The notes under the pieces are model-generated. The model did no database searches and had not been told where the DNA came from. It was given only the letters and a program-made list of their open reading frames with translations. Shown here in pieces: positions 17,663-26,252 of a stretch of 38,260 bases of DNA (its first letter is position 1; each line of letters begins with the position of its first letter). The stretch covers positions 1 through 38,260 of the forward strand of contig CAJMNM010000032.1 of assembly GCA_905214795.1 (NCBI GenBank), in the 5' to 3' direction. The DNA is from an uncultured bacterium. Lineage in GTDB: Bacteria; Bacteroidota; Bacteroidia; Bacteroidales; Bacteroidaceae. A program made the translations under genes and the position numbers.

Positions 17663-18124
17663 TTACTCATTCATTGTCAATCCACCGACAGTTGCCTTAC
17701 GAGCTTCCTCAACACGCTTTGTAGAAACAGCTACATAGTCGGGAGTAGTCTTAAATATTGGCATCTCAGGTGCTGTAACGGTAATAACAAGGTTGTCAGC
17801 TTCATCTTCCTCAGAAAGAATCTGATTATTTACATTGATACCATAATAATATGTATCCTTACGAGCATCATACTTTGATGTTCCCGGCTGTAAAGACTGA
17901 CCAAATGCGATACGAAGTACACCTTCCTTTACGGTGCAACGTAATGCTTTAGCTACAATTGAATCTTTAGCCTCTACCGTAAATCCGTAATCATTACCTT
18001 TTACAAAACGTACACGAGCCGGTACGCTGACCATAGTCTTGTCAAACGCTACTGTTGTTACTTTTGTTGCATTAGCGACAGACGCCATTATCATGGCGCA
18101 TGCCAAAGTCATTAACTTTCTCAT
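17663..18124 (-). CDS. small exported protein of unknown function
   Basis: This 153-residue protein has a signal peptide (MRKLMTLACAMIMASVANA, residues 1-19) followed by a mostly beta-strand region. It contains a stretch resembling the head/adhesin beta-repeats of DUF2807-like proteins (KALRCTVKEGVLRIAFG). I do not recognise a family with confidence. I start it at 18124 because the upstream 24 codons are charged and would bury the signal peptide. It is transcribed alone from the promoter at 18228-18235, with a leader of about 97 nt that may hold regulation. Confidence 0.75.
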   Translation of the reverse strand: MRKLMTLACAMIMASVANATKVTTVAFDKTMVSVPARVRFVKGNDYGFTVEAKDSIVAKALRCTVKEGVLRIAFGQSLQPGTSKYDARKDTYYYGINVNNQILSEEDEADNLVITVTAPEMPIFKTTPDYVAVSTKRVEEARKATVGGLTMNE

Positions 18125-18227
18125 AATTTCAATCTTTTTACCTAATTTAAATTCGGCTTTATTATTAGCCTTTCTTACCTTAAATTTTGAGACCAACCCT
18201 TAAAGGCCTCTTTCCTAAAAACCATTG

Positions 18228-18235
18228 CAAAGATA
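18228..18235 (-). promoter_or_regulatory. -7 element of the small exported protein gene
   Basis: Minus-strand TATCTTTG matches the consensus. A CTTG lies about 20 nt upstream at the -33 position. The next 240 nt towards serS are AT-rich without a gene. Confidence 0.6.
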
Positions 18236-18451
18236 CAGCTTCCTGAATATAACATCAAGCAAAATGAGCAGTTTTAACGAGAATATACATATTTAATTGA
18301 TATAAATCAAGAAATAACAGCACATATGATTATTTAATATTACTTTTATGTTACAAAATGTCAATCTTTATAGAATTCTATTATTAACATAGTCCATCAT
18401 AATCTTCAATAAAGAGCCTTAATGATACAAATAAGAATAGTTTTCTTGTTT

Positions 18452-18486
18452 TTTGCTTATATTACCGTTTTTTTTGCTTAATTTTG
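18452..18486 (+). promoter_or_regulatory. promoter of serS
   Basis: TAATTTTG (18479-18486) matches TAnnTTTG. A TTTG (18452-18455) lies 23 nt upstream, slightly longer than the usual 19-21. The implied start near 18493 rules out a serS start further upstream at 18453. Confidence 0.65.
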
Positions 18487-18521
18487 CATTTCAGAATAGT
18501 ATCCAAAAACATAAAAAAGAT

Positions 18522-19811
18522 ATGCTTACATTAAAACTCATTAACGAGCAGACCGAAAGAGTAATTAAAGGTCTGGAAAAAAAGCACTTTAATGGTGCAA
18601 AGGAAGCTATTGAGAAAGTAATGGCCACCGATAAAAAACGCCGCGAAGCCCAAACACAATTGGATTTGAACCTGTCAGAAAGCAAAAAAATGGCAGCACA
18701 GATTGGCGCGTTGATGAAACAAGGCAAGAAAGACGAAGCTGAATCGCTTAAAGTTCAAGTAACTAGTCTAAAAGATACCAACAAGACTCTGCAGGAAACA
18801 ATGGACCAGGCACAAAAAGAATTAATAGACTTACTATGTGCTATCCCTAACATACCATATGATATTGTACCCGAAGGCGTTGGTGCAGAAGACAATGTTG
18901 TGGTCAAAACAGGAGGTATGGAAACAGAATTGCCTAAAAACGCTCTTCCACACTGGGAACTTGCAAAAAAATACAACTTAATTGATTTTGACCTTGGAGT
19001 AAAGATTACAGGTGCCGGCTTCCCTGTTTATCGTGGAAAAGGTGCACGTCTGCAACGTGCCCTTATTAATTTCTTCCTTGATGAAGCACGTAAATCAGGT
19101 TATGAAGAAATTATGCCGCCAACAGTAGTCAACCAAGCTTCCGGATATGGAACAGGACAGCTTCCAGACAAGGAAGGACAAATGTATCATTGTGAAGTAG
19201 ATGATTTTTATTTGATTCCTACAGCAGAAGTACCCGTTACCAATATTTATCGTGACGTGATATTGGACGAAAAAGATCTGCCTATAAAAAACTGCGCTTA
19301 TACAGAATGTTTCCGTCGTGAAGCAGGTTCATATGGTAAAGATGTACGAGGATTGAACAGATTACATGAATTCTCAAAAGTTGAACTTGTACGTATCGAT
19401 ACTCCCGAACATTCAGAACAATCTCATCAGGAAATGTTAGCACATGTTGAAGGCTTGCTTCAGAAACTGGAACTTCCTTATAGAATTTTACGTCTTTGTG
19501 GTGGAGATATGAGTTTTACTTCTTCTATTTGTTACGACTTTGAAGTATATTCAGAAGCACAAAAACGTTGGCTTGAGGTTAGTTCTGTATCTAATTTTGA
19601 TACCTATCAAGCAAATCGTCTGAAATGCCGCTACCGTCGTACGGAAGACAAAAAGACTGAATTATGTCATACATTAAACGGTTCCGCATTAGCTTTGCCT
19701 CGTATTGTAGCTGCTATTATAGAAAACAATCAGACTCCTGATGGTATTCGTGTTCCAAAATGCCTTGTACCTTATTGCGGTTTCGAAATGCTGGATGACA
19801 AACCATATTAA
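18522..19811 (+). CDS. serS: seryl-tRNA synthetase
   Basis: This 429-residue class II synthetase charges tRNA-Ser. Residues 1-110 form the antiparallel coiled-coil tRNA-binding arm (LKLINEQTERVIKGLEKK onward). The catalytic core follows with motif 2 at ECFRREAGSYGKDVRGLNR and motif 3 near LNGSALALPRIVAAIIENNQ. LEVSSVSNFDTYQANR is the usual serine/ATP site sequence. The ATG at 18522 agrees with the promoter and gives the normal length. The nfn fusion gene follows after 28 nt and is probably co-transcribed. Confidence 0.97.
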   Translation: MLTLKLINEQTERVIKGLEKKHFNGAKEAIEKVMATDKKRREAQTQLDLNLSESKKMAAQIGALMKQGKKDEAESLKVQVTSLKDTNKTLQETMDQAQKELIDLLCAIPNIPYDIVPEGVGAEDNVVVKTGGMETELPKNALPHWELAKKYNLIDFDLGVKITGAGFPVYRGKGARLQRALINFFLDEARKSGYEEIMPPTVVNQASGYGTGQLPDKEGQMYHCEVDDFYLIPTAEVPVTNIYRDVILDEKDLPIKNCAYTECFRREAGSYGKDVRGLNRLHEFSKVELVRIDTPEHSEQSHQEMLAHVEGLLQKLELPYRILRLCGGDMSFTSSICYDFEVYSEAQKRWLEVSSVSNFDTYQANRLKCRYRRTEDKKTELCHTLNGSALALPRIVAAIIENNQTPDGIRVPKCLVPYCGFEMLDDKPY

Positions 19812-19839
19812 TTAAAAACAAAGACGTAACATATATAAA

Positions 19840-22197
19840 ATGAATAAAATCGTATCCAAGAGTCAATTCTCGGAGAAAGTATATAAGTTCGAGATTGAAG
19901 CGCCATTAATCGCCAAAGCACGCAAAGCAGGACATTTTGTAATTGTCCGTGTAGGTGAAAAAGGCGAACGTATGCCGTTAACTATTGCCGGAGCTGACCC
20001 TATAAAAGGTACAATCACCTTGGTTGTGCAGAAAGTAGGTCTATCATCAACCAAACTCTGCAACTTAAATGAAGGCGATTATATTACAGACGTAGTAGGC
20101 CCTCTCGGAAAAGCAACGCACATTGATAAATTCGGAACTGTTATATGCGCCGGAGGAGGTGTTGGTGTTGCGCCCATGTTACCTATAATTGAAGCTTTAA
20201 AGGCTGCAGGGAACCGTGTTATTTCTGTTTTGGCTGGACGTAGTAAAGAGCTAATTATTTTGGAAGAAGAAGTCCGCAAAAGTTCAGACGAAGTAATCAT
20301 TATGACCGATGATGGCAGTTACGGCCGTAAGGGACTTGTAACAGAGGGTATTGAAAGCGTCATACAGCGTGAAAAGGTAGATAAGTGCTTTGCTATCGGT
20401 CCTGCAATTATGATGAAATTCTGTTGTTTACTGACGAAGAAATATAATATTCCGACAGATGTATCACTCAACACTATTATGGTTGATGGCACTGGTATGT
20501 GTGGAGCTTGCCGTATTACTGTAGGCGGTAAAACACGCTTCGTCTGTGTAGACGGTCCAGAATTTGACGGTCACCAGGTTGATTTTGATGAAATGCTGAA
20601 ACGCATGGGAGCTTTCAAGAAAGAGGAAGCAGAAGAAATGAGTCATCTTGAAGCTGATTTCAAAGCTCATATTGCTGATAATACATGCAAAATCAACAAA
20701 CAGATGGCTCTTGACGCAGAACACATGGATACGACAACACCGCTAGAAGAACTGACAGACCGTAATGCAGAATGGCGTCAAGAGATACGTAAATCGATGA
20801 AGGCCAAAGAACGTACTGCTATCAAGCGCGTCATAATGCCTGAACTCGATCCCGTATATCGTGCAACTACACGTACAGAAGAAGTAAACATCGGACTTAG
20901 TGCAGAACAGGCTATGACTGAAGCAAAAAGATGTCTTGACTGCGCAAATCCGACTTGTATGCAGGGATGTCCAGTAAATATCAACATCCCATCGTTTATT
21001 AAAAACATTGAACGTGGAGAGTTTCTTAATGCAGCCCGTGTATTGAAAAGTACTTCGGCACTTCCGGCTGTCTGTGGTCGTGTATGCCCTCAAGAGAAAC
21101 AATGCGAAAGTCAATGTATTCACCTGAAAATGAATGAACCTGCAGTTGCAATCGGCTATTTGGAACGTTTTGCTGCTGATTTTGAACGTGAAAGTGGCAA
21201 AATGTCCGTTCCAGAATGTGCACCAGCTAATGGTAAACGCATAGCTGTAATTGGATCTGGCCCTGCAGGACTATCTTTTGCTGGCGATATGGCTAAGATG
21301 GGTTATAATGTCACTGTTTTTGAAGCTCTACACGAAATTGGCGGTGTATTAAAATATGGTATTCCTGAATTCCGTTTACCTAACAAGATTGTGGATGTTG
21401 AAATTCGCAACCTTGAGAAAATGGGTGTAAAATTTGAAAAGGACTGCCTCGTAGGAAAAACAATAAGTGTAAAAGAACTGGAAGACAGAGGATTTGCAGG
21501 AATCTTTGTTGGTTCTGGTGCCGGTCTTCCAAACTTTATGGGTATACCAGGCGAAAATAGTATCAACATCATGTCCAGCAATGAATATCTGACACGAGTA
21601 AACTTAATGGACGCCTCAAACCCAGATACTGATACACCAATTCATCTTGCAAAGAATGTAATGGTTGTTGGTGGAGGTAACACAGCTATGGATTCTTGCC
21701 GTACAGCAAAGCGTCTTGGTGCAGAACGTGTTATCATAGTTTACCGTCGTTCAGAAGCTGAAATGCCAGCCCGCATTGAGGAAGTAAAACATGCCAAAGA
21801 AGAAGGTATTGAATTCATGACCCTACATAATCCTATCGAATATCTAGCTGATGAGAAAGGTGCTGTAAAGGCTGTAGTACTCCAGAAAATGCAGTTAGGC
21901 GAGCCCGACGCAAGTGGACGTAGAAGCCCGGAACCTATACCGGGAGCAACCGAAACGCTGGATATCGACATGGCAATTGTAGCTGTAGGTGTATCTCCGA
22001 ATCCGATTGTACCGACCTCTATTCAGGGTCTGGAGCTTGGACGTAAAAATACCATCGCCGTAAACGAAGGAATGCAAACTAATATTCCGTGTATCTTTGC
22101 CGGTGGTGATATCGTTCGCGGAGGAGCGACCGTAATCCTAGCAATGGGGGACGGACGTAAAGCAGCAGCCAGCATGCATGAATATCTGCAAAAGTAA
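19840..22197 (+). CDS. fused NfnA-NfnB-type ferredoxin:NAD(P) oxidoreductase / GltD-like flavoprotein
   Basis: This 785-residue fusion joins two usually separate subunits. Residues 1-280 are a PyrK/NfnA-like FAD- and NAD-binding unit (AGGGVGVAPMLPIIEALKAA near 104) with a [2Fe-2S] site at C221, C224 and C236. Residues 320-785 are a GltD/NfnB-like unit. Its [4Fe-4S] ligands are probably C365, C368, C373, C377 and C412, C416, C422, C426. It has two dinucleotide folds, IGSGPAGLSFAG near 473 and VVGGGNTAMDSCRTAKRLGA near 610. In NfnAB this assembly bifurcates electrons between NADH, NADPH and ferredoxin. Annotation as a glutamate synthase small subunit is the alternative, but no large subunit is adjacent. 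Confidence 0.88.
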   Translation: MNKIVSKSQFSEKVYKFEIEAPLIAKARKAGHFVIVRVGEKGERMPLTIAGADPIKGTITLVVQKVGLSSTKLCNLNEGDYITDVVGPLGKATHIDKFGTVICAGGGVGVAPMLPIIEALKAAGNRVISVLAGRSKELIILEEEVRKSSDEVIIMTDDGSYGRKGLVTEGIESVIQREKVDKCFAIGPAIMMKFCCLLTKKYNIPTDVSLNTIMVDGTGMCGACRITVGGKTRFVCVDGPEFDGHQVDFDEMLKRMGAFKKEEAEEMSHLEADFKAHIADNTCKINKQMALDAEHMDTTTPLEELTDRNAEWRQEIRKSMKAKERTAIKRVIMPELDPVYRATTRTEEVNIGLSAEQAMTEAKRCLDCANPTCMQGCPVNINIPSFIKNIERGEFLNAARVLKSTSALPAVCGRVCPQEKQCESQCIHLKMNEPAVAIGYLERFAADFERESGKMSVPECAPANGKRIAVIGSGPAGLSFAGDMAKMGYNVTVFEALHEIGGVLKYGIPEFRLPNKIVDVEIRNLEKMGVKFEKDCLVGKTISVKELEDRGFAGIFVGSGAGLPNFMGIPGENSINIMSSNEYLTRVNLMDASNPDTDTPIHLAKNVMVVGGGNTAMDSCRTAKRLGAERVIIVYRRSEAEMPARIEEVKHAKEEGIEFMTLHNPIEYLADEKGAVKAVVLQKMQLGEPDASGRRSPEPIPGATETLDIDMAIVAVGVSPNPIVPTSIQGLELGRKNTIAVNEGMQTNIPCIFAGGDIVRGGATVILAMGDGRKAAASMHEYLQK

Positions 22198-22247
22198 TTT
22201 TATAAATTCGTGATAATATTATATTATCTCCCAATTATTAATCAACC

Positions 22248-22285
22248 GAAGGATCTGTAAACACATAACTGCTTACAGGTCCTTC
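22248..22285 (+). terminator. candidate terminator or leader hairpin after the nfn fusion
   Basis: GAAGGATCTGTAA / TTACAGGTCCTTC forms a 12-bp stem with one mismatch and a 12-nt loop. No strong T-run follows, so it may equally be a leader structure of the DUF486 gene that starts 20 nt later. Confidence 0.5.
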
Positions 22286-22305
22286 CTATATATAAAAGAA
22301 CTTAT

Positions 22306-22671
22306 ATGAACGCATTATATACAATTCTTCTACTTATCAGTAGTAACATCTTTATGACTCTTGCATGGTATGGTCATCTAAAACTCCAACAAACCGGTAT
22401 CTCTAATAACTGGCCGCTCATTGGAGTTATTCTTTTCTCTTGGTTAATTGCATTTGCCGAATATTGCTGTCAAGTACCGGCCAACCGAATTGGCTTTGAA
22501 GGAAACGGAGGACCTTTCAGCCTAATGCAATTAAAAGTCATACAAGAGGTTATTTCACTGATTGTATTTACAGTTATCGCTACTGTCATGTTTCAAGGCC
22601 AAGCCTTACACTGGAATCATTTGGTTGCTTTCTTGTGCTTGATATTAGCCGTTTATTTTGTATTCCTATAA
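22306..22671 (+). CDS. DMT-like small membrane protein (DUF486)
   Basis: This 121-residue inner-membrane protein has four predicted helices (about residues 3-22, 36-54, 76-95 and 103-121). The sequence matches the DUF486 family of drug/metabolite-transporter-like proteins; the segment AEYCCQVPANRIG and the SLMQLKVIQEVI motif are characteristic. The substrate is unknown. It ends 13 nt before the ttcA-like start, so the two are probably co-transcribed. Confidence 0.85.
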   Translation: MNALYTILLLISSNIFMTLAWYGHLKLQQTGISNNWPLIGVILFSWLIAFAEYCCQVPANRIGFEGNGGPFSLMQLKVIQEVISLIVFTVIATVMFQGQALHWNHLVAFLCLILAVYFVFL

Positions 22672-22684
22672 ATAATTGAATGAA

Positions 22685-23413
22685 ATGGACCCAAATGTAG
22701 AACAGCAACTTGAGCGACGCATCTGGCATCATTTCAATAAGGGCATCACTCAATATGATTTATTAAATGACGGTGATCATATTTTACTGGGCCTATCAGG
22801 TGGAAAAGATTCGCTTGCCTTACTGGAGTTTATGGCAAAACGGGCACAAATATACAAACCTAATATTAGGTTAACTGCTCTACACGTAAGAATGAGCAAT
22901 ATTGCCTATGAGAGCGATACTTCTTATTTGGAAGAATTTGCAGCTAAGAATAATGTTTCACTTATTGTACGTGAAACCTCGTTTGATCTCAGCACAGATT
23001 CCCGAAAAAATCCATGTTTTCTTTGTTCCTGGAATCGCAGAAAAATGCTTTTTACTGTGGCACAGAAAATAGGATGTAATAAGATTGCGTTAGGGCATCA
23101 TCAAGATGACATATTACATACTATGCTACTTAACCTCTCGTTTCAAGGACAATTCTCAACAATGCCAGCAAAACTGAGAATGCGCAAATTTCCAATAACG
23201 ATTATTCGTCCTTTATGTATGGTCCAAGAGACAGATCTTATCACATGGGCTAAACTGAAAAGCTACCAAAAACAAACCAAACTATGCCCATACGAAAAAG
23301 ACTCACACCGTACCAGTATGAAACTGATATTCGAACAAATTGAACGGCTTAACCCAGACGTACGCCACTCTATGTGGAATGCACTAGAAAACAATGGAAA
23401 ACTTGTTGAATAA
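22685..23413 (+). CDS. ttcA: TtcA-family tRNA 2-thiocytidine (C32) synthetase-like protein
   Basis: This is a 242-residue N-type ATP pyrophosphatase. The PP-loop SGGKDS is at residues 38-43, a CxxC pair at C111/C114 (PCFLCSW) is the expected Fe-S ligand site, and GHHQDD lies near residue 138. A third cysteine in KLCPYEKDS is typical of TtcA. The known reaction is ATP-dependent thiolation of cytidine 32 in certain tRNAs. It is shorter than E. coli TtcA (about 311) but within the range of Bacteroidetes homologues. I start it at the ATG at 22685 rather than the in-frame TTG three codons earlier. It lies in a neighbourhood with mnmE, another tRNA-modification gene. Confidence 0.85.
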   Translation: MDPNVEQQLERRIWHHFNKGITQYDLLNDGDHILLGLSGGKDSLALLEFMAKRAQIYKPNIRLTALHVRMSNIAYESDTSYLEEFAAKNNVSLIVRETSFDLSTDSRKNPCFLCSWNRRKMLFTVAQKIGCNKIALGHHQDDILHTMLLNLSFQGQFSTMPAKLRMRKFPITIIRPLCMVQETDLITWAKLKSYQKQTKLCPYEKDSHRTSMKLIFEQIERLNPDVRHSMWNALENNGKLVE

Positions 23414-23504
23414 CAAACCCAATAAGAAACCCCGAACAACAGAATAAAGACATTCCCTTGGTTAAATAATATTAGAAAAGGAAACAGTATTAAAAAGAAA
23501 TACT

Positions 23505-23512
23505 TATCTTTG
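23505..23512 (+). promoter_or_regulatory. -7 element of the PD40-like protein gene
   Basis: TATCTTTG matches TAnnTTTG. The implied start near 23519 makes the ATG at 23541 (not 23520) the natural initiation codon. No convincing -33 box is seen. Confidence 0.62.
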
Positions 23513-23540
23513 AAGAAAGATGACGATAACCACAACTAAT

Positions 23541-24770
23541 ATGAAAAGATTTATTCTTCCTGCATTTTGTCTGATATTGGCTATTTTACCTGTACAAGGA
23601 CAAAAAGCAGACAATTATATTGCAAACTATCAATTTGACGAAGCTGAAGAAATCCTCAACAATGAAATTACCCAATTGAAACGTAAACGCAAGCCAACAA
23701 CTGATTTAGATAAACAGTTGCAACGTGTTCTACGTATGCAATCTATGCTAAAAGCTTGTGAACGTGTAACTTTTATTGATAGTATCATTGTTGACAAAAA
23801 AGACTTTCTTTCACACGTAAAATTAGGACAAGAAAGTGGGAAATTAATACCATATTGTACTTTTTTCAATACGAAAGATTCATGTGGAGTTGTCTATCAG
23901 ACAGAATTAGGTAATAAGATATGTTTCTCTAAAGCTGGAAAAGATGGGAAAACAAAACTCTATACAAGCGATCTTATTGGTGATAAATGGAATACGCCTA
24001 AATATTTAGATGAATTGGAAGGTGACGATATGCAAGATTACCCTTTTATGCTATCTGATGGTATTACATTATATTATGGTGCTAAAGGCCCAGAAAGCAT
24101 AGGAGGATATGACATTTTTGTCACACGATACGACATGGACGAACGAAAATTTCTATATCCCGAAAATATCGGTATGCCATTTAATTCTCTTGCTAATGAT
24201 TATTTATATGCCGTTGATGAAATTAATAATATTGGTTGGTTTGTTTCAGATCGCCATCAGCCGGAGGGGAAAGTCTGTATCTATATCTTCATACCAAATA
24301 CAACTAGAAAAACTTATGATTTCAACAATATTGATCAAGAAAAATTAACAAGATTAGCACGTATCTCAAGCATCAAAGAAACATGGGAAAATAAAGATGT
24401 TGTCAATACAGCAAAACTGCGTTTGAAAGACGCCATGAATGCCTTGGAAGATAATTCGGCACATAAAGATTTCACCTTTATAATCAATGATAATATAACA
24501 TATCATTATATCAGCGATTTTAAATCACCTGATGCATCTAACAAGATTAAAAAATGGCAGAAAGGTCAACAAACATTATATGACAATCAAAATAAGCTGA
24601 ACAGTTTGAGAGAGCAATATGCCAAGAGCAATAATGCTCATAAGCAACAACTTAAAGTCCAGATTCTGCAATTAGAAGCATCTTGCGAAAAATCAACAGC
24701 TGATTTAAAAATAGAAGAAAAGAATATCAGAAATGCGGAAATTACATTTTTAATGAGTCGAAAAAAATAA
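23541..24770 (+). CDS. exported PD40/WD40-like repeat protein
   Basis: This protein of about 409 residues has a signal peptide (MKRFILPAFCLILAILPVQG). The next hundred residues are helical, resembling a TPR-type hairpin (YIANYQFDEAEEILNNEI). The middle region carries PD40-like beta-propeller blades, including DYPFMLSDGITLYYGAKGPES followed by GGYDIFVTRYD, and NDYLYAVDEINNIGWFVSDR. The final 90 residues are a probable coiled coil. The order helical repeat, propeller, coiled coil is reminiscent of periplasmic gliding/T9SS-associated proteins, but no OmpA domain is present. Function is unknown. It probably sits at the head of the run through the phosphorylase gene. Confidence 0.78.
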   Translation: MKRFILPAFCLILAILPVQGQKADNYIANYQFDEAEEILNNEITQLKRKRKPTTDLDKQLQRVLRMQSMLKACERVTFIDSIIVDKKDFLSHVKLGQESGKLIPYCTFFNTKDSCGVVYQTELGNKICFSKAGKDGKTKLYTSDLIGDKWNTPKYLDELEGDDMQDYPFMLSDGITLYYGAKGPESIGGYDIFVTRYDMDERKFLYPENIGMPFNSLANDYLYAVDEINNIGWFVSDRHQPEGKVCIYIFIPNTTRKTYDFNNIDQEKLTRLARISSIKETWENKDVVNTAKLRLKDAMNALEDNSAHKDFTFIINDNITYHYISDFKSPDASNKIKKWQKGQQTLYDNQNKLNSLREQYAKSNNAHKQQLKVQILQLEASCEKSTADLKIEEKNIRNAEITFLMSRKK

Positions 24771-24795
24771 TAATGAACATTTGACTTCTATACAT

Positions 24796-25674
24796 ATGAA
24801 AAAGTTTTTTGCAGATTCAGAACTAATCATTAATGAAGATGGAAGTATATTTCACCTTCATGTTAAACCTAACCAACTGGCTGAAAAAATAATTCTTGTA
24901 GGAGATCCAGGACGTGTTCCTCTTGTAGCATCTCATTTTGACTCTACAGAATGTGACATAGAAAGTCGAGAATTTCATACAATTACAGGAACATTTAAAG
25001 GTAAACGTATTTCGGTTATTTCTACAGGTATTGGTTGTGATAATATTGATATTGTACTAAATGAACTTGATGCTCTAACCAACATCGATTTCACCACACG
25101 ATTTGAAAAAGAAGTTATACGTTCATTGGAACTGGTACGAATAGGAACATGTGGCGGTTTACAACCTTATACTCCATTAGGAACATTTATTTGTTCTGTA
25201 AAATCAATCGGTTTTGACGGTCTGCTAAATTTCTATGAAGGGCGTAATGCGGTTTGCGATTTACCAATGGAACGCGCACTACTCAATCATTTAGGCTGGA
25301 GTGGAAACATGTGTTCTCCTGCCCCATATGTTATAGATGCAGATAAAGAATTAGTTGAACGTATTGCAGGTGATGATATGGTACGTGGTGTAACAATATC
25401 ATGCGGAGGATTCTTCGGTCCTCAAGGAAGACAATTACGCGTGCCTTTGGCAGATCCTCATCAAAATGAAAAAATTGAAAGTTTCAATTATAATGGATTG
25501 CGTATCACTAATTTTGAAATGGAAAGTTCTGCACTTGCCGGACTAGCACGATTAATGGGACACAAAGCAACAACCTGCTGTATGGTTATTGCTAACCGGT
25601 TTGCCAAAGAAGCCAATACAGGATATAAAAATCAGATTGATGATTTAATTAAACTAGTTCTTGAAAGAATATAA
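24796..25674 (+). CDS. nucleoside phosphorylase (uridine phosphorylase-like)
   Basis: This 292-residue member of the NP-1 phosphorylase family splits a nucleoside with phosphate into base and (deoxy)ribose 1-phosphate in the cytoplasm (salvage). Motifs: ILVGDPGRVPLVASHFD for phosphate binding, STGIGCDNIDIV, LVRIGTCGGLQP, and ITNFEMESSALAGLARLMGH for the ribose-contacting Met-Glu. It is longer than E. coli Udp (253), which is common for Bacteroidetes homologues. Base specificity cannot be fixed from sequence. I use the ATG at 24796; an in-frame TTG lies five codons upstream. The msrC gene follows after 7 nt. Confidence 0.88.
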   Translation: MKKFFADSELIINEDGSIFHLHVKPNQLAEKIILVGDPGRVPLVASHFDSTECDIESREFHTITGTFKGKRISVISTGIGCDNIDIVLNELDALTNIDFTTRFEKEVIRSLELVRIGTCGGLQPYTPLGTFICSVKSIGFDGLLNFYEGRNAVCDLPMERALLNHLGWSGNMCSPAPYVIDADKELVERIAGDDMVRGVTISCGGFFGPQGRQLRVPLADPHQNEKIESFNYNGLRITNFEMESSALAGLARLMGHKATTCCMVIANRFAKEANTGYKNQIDDLIKLVLERI

Positions 25675-25681
25675 ATAATAC

Positions 25682-26173
25682 ATGTCTGAACAGAGTTTTA
25701 GAATTACAGGCTACAAAGACAAAGTGTCGATGTATGAAATGTTTCTCCGTCAATACGCTGCATTAATTGAAGGAGAAACCGATTTAATAAGTATCATGGC
25801 GAATACGGCTGCTGCATTGAAAGAAGCTTTTAACTTCTTTTGGGTCGGCTTTTATCTTGTAAAAAATGAACAGCTCATTATAGGGCCATTCCAAGGAAGT
25901 ATCGCATGTTACCGTATTAAAAAAGGACGGGGTGTATGTGGCACAGCTTGGGCTGAAGAGAAAACACTTGTCGTTCCTGATGTTGATTTATTTCCCGGAC
26001 ATATAGCATGCAGTTCATTTTCGCGTTCAGAAATAGTAATACCACTAATTAAAGGACATGAAATAATTGGTGTGCTAGACATTGACAGTGATAAACTCGC
26101 AGACTTTGACGAAACAGACCGTATATATTTAGAAAAGGCAATGACTTTGATGATGCAGACACAAATAATTTAA
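25682..26173 (+). CDS. msrC: free methionine-(R)-sulfoxide reductase (GAF domain)
   Basis: This 163-residue cytoplasmic GAF-domain enzyme reduces free methionine-(R)-sulfoxide. The three cysteines that define fRMsr are present at C76, C86 (GRGVCGTAW) and C110 (HIACSS). Their spacing of 10 and 24 residues equals that of the E. coli enzyme (84, 94, 118). Other family hallmarks are NFFWVGFYLV, GPFQGSIACYRI, and GVLDIDSD near the C-terminus. It lies in an operon-like run after the phosphorylase gene and adds to the oxidative-protection functions in this window. Confidence 0.93.
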   Translation: MSEQSFRITGYKDKVSMYEMFLRQYAALIEGETDLISIMANTAAALKEAFNFFWVGFYLVKNEQLIIGPFQGSIACYRIKKGRGVCGTAWAEEKTLVVPDVDLFPGHIACSSFSRSEIVIPLIKGHEIIGVLDIDSDKLADFDETDRIYLEKAMTLMMQTQII

Positions 26174-26252
26174 TCAACTTATCTACACATAATTATTAGG
26201 TCGAAAATACATCTTTTCATATGATAATATTAATAAACAAAATTATTGATTA

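Noticed and set aside
18453..18521. Upstream extension of serS
   Set aside because: The predicted promoter at 18452-18486 lies inside it, and the ATG at 18522 gives the normal protein length.
20743..21123. 126-codon minus-strand frame inside the nfn fusion
   Set aside because: Shadow of a gene with clear domain motifs on the other strand.
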